DNA of 7,106 nt from Bryobacterales bacterium (GTDB taxonomy: Bacteria; Acidobacteriota; Terriglobia; Bryobacterales; Bryobacteraceae). Every line of letters begins with the position of its first letter. Positions within the stretch are counted from its first letter, which is position 1. The notes under the pieces are model-generated. The model ran no database searches and was not told the origin of the DNA. It saw only the letters and a program-made list of their open reading frames with translations. Below, in pieces: positions 1-4,059 of the stretch. Both the position numbers and the translations under genes were made by a program. The stretch is taken from assembly GCA_003164075.1 (NCBI GenBank), contig PLRZ01000166.1, forward strand, positions 26,316 to 33,421, written 5' to 3'.

Positions 1-419
1 GCCGCGGCGGCGAGAGTGGTGGTGGTGTTGGGATTTTCGGGATTGAGCTGAGGCGCTTGCTCGTGCACCACGATGCTCTCGCTCGCGGATGCAATGTTGA
101 GCTTCAAATCGACCGTTTGGGTCAGCCCGAGACCGGCCGTTACCGCTCGATTCTCACGTGCTTCAAAGCGGTTTGCCTCCGCTCTGACGGAATAGATTCC
201 CGGCTTCAGTTGGGGAAAGCCATAGCGCCCTGCGTCGTCCGTTTTGACGGAGCGTTTCATGCCATTGTCGCTGCTGGTAATGGTCACGGTGGCCGCGGGG
301 ATCGCGGCGCCGGCGGGGTCGGTGACCGAGCCGGCGATGGCGCTGGTGGTCTCGCCCTGCGCCATGGCGCGAAGGCAGAAGAGCAGCATGGCCAAAACTC
401 CATACCCGATTTTAGGCAT
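1..419 (-). CDS. TonB-type outer-membrane receptor, N-terminal part (runs off the left edge)
   Basis: The reading frame is open from an ATG at 419 to the window edge (139 codons seen) with no stop. It begins MPKIGYGVLAMLLFCLRAMA, a Sec signal peptide with Lys3, a hydrophobic core and an AMA/Q cleavage site near residue 20. Residues about 26-110 form a carboxypeptidase-regulatory-like beta-sandwich domain: the pattern AGSVTDPAGAAIPAATVTI, then DDAGRYGFPQLKPGIYSV, then VDLKLNI is diagnostic. The SESIVVHEQAP stretch after it is the usual link to a TonB plug domain. In Acidobacteriota such proteins are very large outer-membrane receptors for uptake of bulky or chelated substrates; the substrate cannot be read here. 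An alternative start, Met11 at 389, has a better GGAG ribosome site 8 bases upstream but would destroy the signal peptide, so 419 is preferred. It is divergent from a DtxR-type repressor, which suggests metal-dependent control. Family call fairly sure; plug and barrel are not in view. Confidence 0.85.
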   Translation of the reverse strand, partial: MPKIGYGVLAMLLFCLRAMAQGETTSAIAGSVTDPAGAAIPAATVTITSSDNGMKRSVKTDDAGRYGFPQLKPGIYSVRAEANRFEARENRAVTAGLGLTQTVDLKLNIASASESIVVHEQAPQLNPENPNTTTTLAAA

Positions 420-426
420 GCCTAAA
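411..426. promoter_or_regulatory. Putative DtxR/MntR-type operator (perfect palindrome)
   Basis: TTTAGGCATGCCTAAA is a perfect 16-bp palindrome. Its half-sites TTAGG and CCTAA match those of the DtxR/IdeR operator family (established knowledge). It lies over the receptor start codon and the downstream edge of its -10 box, in the divergent region shared with the DtxR-family gene at 491. Inference: metal-loaded repressor binds here and shuts the receptor off. Confidence 0.7.
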
Positions 427-453
427 TATATCTGTGATGCCGCTTCGTGTCAA
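425..453 (-). promoter_or_regulatory. Sigma-70-type promoter of the outer-membrane receptor gene
   Basis: On the minus strand a perfect -35 TTGACA (453-448) is followed by a 17-base spacer and a -10 TATATT (430-425). The expected RNA start is about 418-419, that is, at the receptor's own ATG. The message would therefore be leaderless, or translation would begin at the inner ATG at 389. The -10 box overlaps the palindromic operator at 411-426 by two bases and abuts the rest of it, so a bound repressor would block the promoter. Confidence 0.75.
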
Positions 454-477
454 GTTGCTCCAGTCGAGGAAGCAGGG

Positions 478-502
478 TAGGCTAATATTAGTGCATCCTA
501 AA
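478..502. promoter_or_regulatory. Second, degenerate DtxR-type operator over the repressor start codon
   Basis: ATTAGTGCATCCTAAA (487-502) keeps TTAG and CTAA half-sites separated by 6 bases, exactly the spacing of the perfect palindrome at 411-426. It is preceded by TAGGCTAA (478-485), and the two overlap a 10-bp palindrome CTAATATTAG (482-491). The GTG start of the DtxR-family gene (491) falls inside it. This suggests autoregulation. A weak plus-strand promoter, TTGCTC (455-460), 17 bases, TAGGCT (478-483), would place the RNA start near 490, also under this site. Confidence 0.5.
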
Positions 503-1315
503 TCAGCGGGGCCTCATAATACTGAATCGGTCGACGACTACCTGAAAGCCATCCTGGAACTGGGCGGGGCGGAAGAGGAACTGGTAGCCGGCACCGCTCT
601 CGCCCGGCATCTTGGCATCCGTGCCGCTTCGGTGACCGGGATGCTGCAAAAGTTGGCCGCACAAAAGCCACCTTTTGTGAAGTATGAAAAGCACCGTGGC
701 GCGCGTTTGACGACTGCCGGGAAGATGCGCGCTCTGGAGGTGCTTCGCCATCATCGGTTGCTGGAGCGCTTCCTCCACGATATCTTGGATTACCCGTGGG
801 ACGAAGTCCACGATGAGGCCGAACGGCTGGAGCATTTCATCTCCGAACGTCTGGAAGATCGCATCGCGGCAAAATTAGGGGACCCTGAAACGGATCCTCA
901 CGGTCACCCGATTCCGGAGCGTAACGGCGCGCTGCCGGCCCGCAAAGAGGTGTTGTTGTCCAACTGGGCCTGTGGCATGCCGGCGGTGATCAGCAGCGTG
1001 TCGGACCGCGACCCAGCGGCTCTACGTGAGATGAAACGGCTGGGATTGAAGCCCGGCGTGGCCCTCATGGTAGAAGCGGGAACGCGCGATCGCTCGCTGC
1101 GGATTCGAACGGGCAACTGCGCGGAGCCGGTGCGTTTGAGTCAGGCACTCGCTGCCGGAATCTCGGTAATCGCGGGTGGTTCGGGGCTCACCACAAATTC
1201 CACGACATCGGGAGTTCGGAGTGTCAACGCCGGGGACACGAATGTTCGCGCCAACGAAGGTGGGGCAGGCGGTGCTCGCCTTCGCTCGCTCCGGAGCTCT
1301 CACCTGGGGCGGTGA
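491..1315 (+). CDS. DtxR/MntR-family metal-dependent transcriptional repressor with FeoA-like C-terminal domain and an unusual tail
   Basis: A cytoplasmic repressor expected to bind DNA when loaded with Mn(II) or Fe(II). Numbered from GTG 491 (274 aa): winged helix about 14-76, with SVDDYLKAILEL and the recognition segment ASVTGMLQKL; dimerisation/metal domain about 77-135; SH3/FeoA-like domain about 160-228. The visible metal ligands match the family: Asp16, His88, Glu92, His107, Glu111, Glu114, His115. Position 111 is Glu where DtxR/IdeR have Cys102, and Asp16 replaces Met10; both are MntR-like choices, so manganese (or mixed) sensing is inferred. The frame is open back to GTG 434/ATG 437, but those extra 19 residues are not family-like and cover the divergent promoter. 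AGGGTAGG, ending 9 bases before 491, can serve as ribosome site. The last ~46 residues (Gly229 onward, rich in Gly, Thr, Arg) are not part of the family fold and come from repeat-like DNA. Confidence 0.88.
   Translation: MHPKSAGPHNTESVDDYLKAILELGGAEEELVAGTALARHLGIRAASVTGMLQKLAAQKPPFVKYEKHRGARLTTAGKMRALEVLRHHRLLERFLHDILDYPWDEVHDEAERLEHFISERLEDRIAAKLGDPETDPHGHPIPERNGALPARKEVLLSNWACGMPAVISSVSDRDPAALREMKRLGLKPGVALMVEAGTRDRSLRIRTGNCAEPVRLSQALAAGISVIAGGSGLTTNSTTSGVRSVNAGDTNVRANEGGAGGARLRSLRSSHLGR
1208..1312. repeat. Candidate dispersed repeat that forms the 3' end of the repressor gene
   Basis: From about 1208 the sequence loses the codon character of the repressor and becomes dense in short inverted motifs: GCTCCGGAGC (1288-1297, perfect palindrome), TCACC/GGTGA arms around 1299-1315, and GCAGGCGGTGC (1265-1275), which recurs inverted at 1375-1385. 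It reads in the repressor frame to a TGA at 1313-1315. It resembles interspersed intergenic repeats of large Acidobacteriota genomes, but that is recollection and not a search result. Confidence 0.35.
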
Positions 1316-1385
1316 ATGGGCGAAAGTGTTGCCGTCCTTGCATGCCGCTGAGGGGCCAGGTTCCAGAACAGGCGGCACCGCCTGC
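1265..1385. repeat. Inverted repeat pair with internal hairpin in the repressor-rpsA gap
   Basis: GCAGGCGGTGC at 1265-1275 and GCACCGCCTGC at 1375-1385 are perfect 11-bp inverted repeats about 100 bases apart. The right copy is part of its own hairpin, CAGGCGGCACCGCCTG (1369-1384, 7-bp arms, 2-base centre). No run of T follows, so it is not a classical terminator. It could be the two ends of a small non-autonomous element or a REP-like sequence. Confidence 0.4.
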
Positions 1386-1419
1386 GCCACCTAAACAAGT
1401 CCCGTGTTTGCGCCGGCAG

Positions 1420-1532
1420 TTCTCTGTGCTCTCCGCCCTCTCTGTGTCTACCCGGAGAAGACCGTCCACTACGACACTCTGAGTCAGCCCTTACTGAGCT
1501 TTTTCTCTGCGTCTCTGTGCCTCTGTGGTGAA
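1420..1532. repeat. CACAGAG-type intergenic repeat abutting the rpsA stop codon
   Basis: Read on the minus strand, 1532-1505 begins TTCACCACAGAGGCACAGAG and continues with ACGCAGAG; 1449-1420 gives a second run of CACAGAG-like units (AGACACAGAGAGG ... GAGCACAGAGAA). The two tracts are separated by 55 bases that include the short inverted motif CTCAG/CTGA near 1480-1500. TTCACCACAGAG-type repeats are known as interspersed intergenic sequences in several soil and aquatic bacterial phyla. The repeat begins at the base directly after the rpsA stop (1533-1535). Bases 1316-1419 otherwise hold no gene that I can support. Confidence 0.6.
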
Positions 1533-3242
1533 CTAAACCAATTCCAGGTCGATGCGTTTTCCCGCGGCGTCCAGTTTCACGATGCGGAAGCTGCGAATCT
1601 GGCCGGAACGAGGGGCCTCGCGGCGGGCGGCTCCGCTTCCCTGGCCGCCTTTCCACTTGGTTTGCAGCATGGAAGTAAGCGACGAAAGATCCACCTTCGG
1701 ATCGGCGGCCTTCTCGGCTTTTTCCGGTGCTTCGCCGCTCAACCGGCAGAAAGCCGAAATGCCTTCGCCCAGCTCCACGCGAGCGCGTCCGCCGGAAACA
1801 TCCGTCATGCGGCCCGTCACTATGTTGCCTTCCTTGTGCTCGGCGATGTATTCGTCCAGGCTGGTGGGCACCAGTTGCTTCATGCCCAAACGCAGACGCC
1901 GCTTCTCGGAATCGATTTCCAGAACCTGCGCCTTCACAATCTGGCCCTGCTTGAGGGCATCCTGCGGATGGTTGAGGCGCTTTTCGGCGCTGATGTCGCC
2001 CACGTGGATCATGCCTTCCACGCCCTCGGCAAGCTGCACAAAGGCGCCGAAATTAGTCATGCTGACCACCGGACCTTCCACTACCGATCCGGGGGGGAAT
2101 TTCTCCTGGATCCCGGCCCAGGGATCGCCCAGCGCCTGCTTGAGCCCCAGCGAAATGCGGCGGTCCCCCTGGTTTACGCCCAGGATGACCACGTCCACCT
2201 GCTCGCCCGGTTTGACGATCTCGGAAGCCTTCTTCATCTTCTTCGACCAGGACATTTCGGACACGTGGATCAGCCCTTCCACACCCTTGTCGAGTTCCAC
2301 GAAAGCGCCGAATTCGGCGACCCGCGTGACCGTACCCTGCACGCGATCGCCCACCTTGTACTTCTCGTTCACCAGTTCCCAGGGGTGGGGCAGCAGTTGC
2401 TTCATGCCCACCGAAATGCGCCGCTTGGCAGCATCCACCTTGAGGACTTTGACCTGCACTTGTTGCCCGGCGGTGAGCGCATCTGCCGGCTTGTTGATCC
2501 GGCTCCAGGAAATGTCGGCCACATGTAACAGCGCGTCCACCCCGCCGATATCGACGAAAGCGCCGAAATCGGTGAGACTGCGCACCGTCGCCTGCATGAT
2601 TTCGCCTTCTTTGATTTCGGTATAGCGGCGCTCTTTGGTGGCGCGTTCGTCGTCTTCCAACACCGCGCGGCGGTCCACCACCACGTCTTCATCCGCCACG
2701 TCGAGCTTGATGATGCGGCAGCGGATTTCCTGGCCGATGAGCTTCTCCATCTCGGCCGCGTCTTTCGCGCCGCTGCGGGACGCGGGCATGAAAGCGCGCA
2801 CCCCGATATCCACGGAAACGCCGCCCTTCACGACGGCCGATATCGTTCCGGCGATGGCGGCTTTATCGGCGAAAGCCTTCTCCAGCGACGACCAGTCCTT
2901 GGGACGTTCCACCTTGATCCGCGACAGCTCGTAATAGCCCTCGGGGTCGCGGCCTTTGATGGATACGGGCATCTTGTCGCCGGGTTTCACCGGTTCTCCG
3001 GCGGCCTGGAATTCGGCAACCGGAATAATGCCCTCGATCTTGTAGCCGATATCCAGGAAAACGGATTCTCCGGAGATCGCGATCACAGTGCCTTCCAGTC
3101 CCTTCCCGCCTTCGTCGGGTTTGTGCTTATGGGACTGTTCGTACTGGGAGAGAATATCGCCGAATGACTCGGCGGAGTCGTTGGTGGTCTGGGATCCGGG
3201 GCGCGCAGCCGGGTCCTGATCCAGAATGCTTGGGTTGGCCAT
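1533..3242 (-). CDS. rpsA: 30S ribosomal protein S1
   Basis: Binds mRNA on the small ribosomal subunit and helps load it at initiation. The 569-aa protein has six S1 (OB-fold) domains at about 47-112, 129-195, 212-282, 297-369, 384-456 and 471-568. Domains 3-5 carry the strong repeat pattern FGAFV.L..GVEG(L/M)IHV.(E/D)(M/I)S and end in RRISVGMKQL-type strands, as expected. Domains 1-2 are diverged ribosome-docking domains. The sixth is odd: after AFCRLSGEAPE there are about 40 low-complexity, charged residues (503-546) before the closing strand RIVKLDAAGKRIDLEL. The frame opens at an ATG at 3266, but the ATG at 3242 is chosen because a GGAG site lies just before it and the eight extra residues are unlike S1 starts. 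It follows the toxin-antitoxin pair on the same strand with a 64-base gap. No rho-independent terminator is seen after the stop. Length is close to the usual 550-580. Confidence 0.97.
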   Translation of the reverse strand: MANPSILDQDPAARPGSQTTNDSAESFGDILSQYEQSHKHKPDEGGKGLEGTVIAISGESVFLDIGYKIEGIIPVAEFQAAGEPVKPGDKMPVSIKGRDPEGYYELSRIKVERPKDWSSLEKAFADKAAIAGTISAVVKGGVSVDIGVRAFMPASRSGAKDAAEMEKLIGQEIRCRIIKLDVADEDVVVDRRAVLEDDERATKERRYTEIKEGEIMQATVRSLTDFGAFVDIGGVDALLHVADISWSRINKPADALTAGQQVQVKVLKVDAAKRRISVGMKQLLPHPWELVNEKYKVGDRVQGTVTRVAEFGAFVELDKGVEGLIHVSEMSWSKKMKKASEIVKPGEQVDVVILGVNQGDRRISLGLKQALGDPWAGIQEKFPPGSVVEGPVVSMTNFGAFVQLAEGVEGMIHVGDISAEKRLNHPQDALKQGQIVKAQVLEIDSEKRRLRLGMKQLVPTSLDEYIAEHKEGNIVTGRMTDVSGGRARVELGEGISAFCRLSGEAPEKAEKAADPKVDLSSLTSMLQTKWKGGQGSGAARREAPRSGQIRSFRIVKLDAAGKRIDLELV

Positions 3243-3252
3243 GAGACGGTAT

Positions 3253-3256
3253 CTCC
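3253..3256 (-). promoter_or_regulatory. Ribosome binding site that decides the rpsA start
   Basis: GGAG (3256-3253 on the minus strand) lies 10 bases before the ATG at 3242 and falls inside the eight codons that would be added by the upstream ATG at 3266. This supports 3242 as the start. No convincing -10/-35 pair was found in the 64 bases upstream, so rpsA may partly depend on the toxin-antitoxin promoter. Confidence 0.55.
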
Positions 3257-3258
3257 AT

Positions 3259-3270
3259 TGTGGCATAATC
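3259..3270 (+). repeat. 12-bp direct repeat, left copy (rpsA leader)
   Basis: TGTGGCATAATC occurs here and again, in the same orientation, at 4030-4041. The two copies bracket the toxin-antitoxin module. Flanking bases match only partly. Confidence 0.5.
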
Positions 3271-3306
3271 GCGGCGGCTGTAGAGGACCGGTGAGAACCC
3301 TGGTGT

Positions 3307-3639
3307 TCAGCCCGCCTTTCGTTCTTCGCGTTCGGTGAGCGTCTCGTGCAGCAGTGACTTGATGTACGTCTGGTATGGCAGCCCTTTCCGCTCGGCCTGC
3401 TTTCGAGCTAGAGCCAGGTCCGCGGCCGGAATTCGCAAAGCCACTACCGGCGCCGGCTTCTTCTTCGACGCTTCAATCCGCGCCAGCAGTTTCTCCTTCG
3501 TAAGAATCCGGGCTTCGCCGCTCTTGACGGCCGCGGTGAAGATCCGGTCGTGAGCCTTGCGGTTCTTGAACCACCATTCGGCTTCTTCGGCTTCTGTTGC
3601 GAACTTCGGTACGGTGATGCGATTCGTTTCCTTCTTCAT
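3307..3639 (-). CDS. CopG/BrnA-type antitoxin of a type II toxin-antitoxin system
   Basis: A 110-aa protein expected to bind and neutralise the BrnT-type toxin encoded just upstream and to repress their shared promoter. Residues 10-40 (VPKFATEAEEAEWWFKNR) match the N-terminal region of the CopG-antitoxin family (PF12441 type), which wraps the toxin. Residues about 66-101 form a ribbon-helix-helix DNA-binding domain: the strand VVALRIPAADLALARKQAER, then GLPYQTYIKSLLHETL. A Lys-rich linker (59-62) joins the two. Its ATG (3639) overlaps the toxin's TGA in the classic ATGA arrangement, so translation is probably coupled. Gene order (toxin first) is that of brnTA loci. Called antitoxin from both sequence and position; membership in the CopG branch rather than strict BrnA is the less certain part. 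Confidence 0.85.
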   Translation of the reverse strand: MKKETNRITVPKFATEAEEAEWWFKNRKAHDRIFTAAVKSGEARILTKEKLLARIEASKKKPAPVVALRIPAADLALARKQAERKGLPYQTYIKSLLHETLTEREERKAG

Positions 3640-3917
3640 CTGCGTCTCTCCAGAAAATCCTTCTTGTTTGAAGCGCTGGCCGGAAACGCGGTAACGGCGC
3701 GGATCTTGCCGGACCGAATGGTGTAGACCGCCAGCAGCAATCGGCCTCCATCCGTCAGGCCAACGGCGCGGTACCGTTCTTCGTTGTCAACCACTTCGCA
3801 GTCCAGGTCCAACGGATCATTGTCGATCGCCTCCTCGAATTGGGACCGCTTTACCTTGTGGGCGGCCAGGTGCTTCGTGTTCTCGTCGTCCCAATCGAAT
3901 TCGATTGCGTTGGCCAC
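3636..3917 (-). CDS. brnT: BrnT-family toxin (RelE-like ribonuclease)
   Basis: BrnT toxins are small RelE-fold proteins that stop growth by cleaving mRNA. From GTG 3917 the product is 93 aa, the family's normal size. Family landmarks: the FDWDDENTKHLAAHKV opening (usual form F.WD..K...N...HGV), FEEA at 27-30, DPL at 34-36, EERYRAVGL at 46-54, the strand GRLLLAVYT at 58-66, and the closing IRAVTAFPAS (72-81). The last motif usually reads RIISAR.A; here the Arg is replaced by Phe78, and the Gly of HGV is Lys21, so activity may be altered. The frame is open much farther upstream (to about 4199), but that part crosses the promoter and the divergent kinase gene and is rejected. There is no clear ribosome site; the promoter at 3928-3956 would give a leader of only a few bases. 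Confidence 0.82.
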   Translation of the reverse strand: MANAIEFDWDDENTKHLAAHKVKRSQFEEAIDNDPLDLDCEVVDNEERYRAVGLTDGGRLLLAVYTIRSGKIRAVTAFPASASNKKDFLERRR

Positions 3918-3927
3918 TGTTGGTACG

Positions 3928-3956
3928 GGTGTATCACAGCGTATATACGTTGTCAA
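3928..3956 (-). promoter_or_regulatory. Promoter of the toxin-antitoxin operon
   Basis: On the minus strand: a perfect TTGACA (3956-3951), a 17-base spacer, and TACACC (3933-3928) preceded by TGA, an extended -10. The predicted RNA start near 3921 is about 4 bases from the GTG at 3917, so the mRNA should be essentially leaderless. Confidence 0.65.
3940..3949. promoter_or_regulatory. Putative antitoxin operator in the promoter spacer
   Basis: CGTATATACG is a perfect 10-bp palindrome placed between the -35 and -10 boxes of the toxin-antitoxin promoter. Ribbon-helix-helix antitoxins typically bind short palindromes over their own promoter, so this is the natural operator candidate. The role is inferred from position. 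Confidence 0.5.
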
Positions 3957-4029
3957 TGGCCGCCGCGGCAGGGAACGCCAAAGACAGGGGATCGTCCGCG
4001 ATCCGCGCTGGCCGGGACTTGCCCCTGAA

Positions 4030-4041
4030 TGTGGCATAATC
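4030..4041 (+). repeat. 12-bp direct repeat, right copy (kinase promoter)
   Basis: TGTGGCATAATC, identical to 3259-3270 and in the same orientation. This copy contains the extended -10 of the histidine kinase gene. Confidence 0.5.
4032..4040 (+). promoter_or_regulatory. Extended -10 promoter of the two-component operon
   Basis: TGGCATAAT is a TGn extended -10 with hexamer CATAAT (4035-4040). No good -35 lies 16-18 bases upstream, which is usual for extended -10 promoters. The RNA start would be about 4047, giving a leader of ~13 bases with a weak GGGA (4048-4051) before the GTG at 4060. Confidence 0.45.
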
Positions 4042-4059
4042 CCGACTGGGATATCAGAC

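Noticed and set aside
1..56. Short GGC/GGT-rich tract at the left edge as a tandem repeat
   Set aside because: It is coding sequence of the receptor (an Asn/Thr/Ala-rich linker), and the units are not regular.
434..490. Repressor start at GTG 434 or ATG 437
   Set aside because: The extra 19 residues are not family-like and the frame would begin inside the divergent receptor promoter. Not excluded outright.
1478..1500. Rho-independent terminator for rpsA
   Set aside because: Only a 4-bp CTCAG/CTGA stem without a proper GC-rich hairpin plus T-run was found.
1404..2625. Long plus-strand open frames opposite rpsA
   Set aside because: Codon-bias shadows of the S1 repeats: their periodic His/Leu or Ser/Arg-rich translations match no protein family.
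4009..4022. Sigma-54-like promoter TGGC...TTGC before the kinase gene
   Set aside because: The GG-to-GC spacing is one base too short (6 bases between TGGC and TTGC where 7 are needed), and sigma-54 promoters tolerate little spacing change. The extended -10 just downstream is a better promoter.
3784..4059. N-terminal extension of the kinase frame upstream of GTG 4060
   Set aside because: It lies antisense to the toxin gene and its promoter, and the translated stretch shows no membrane or kinase features.
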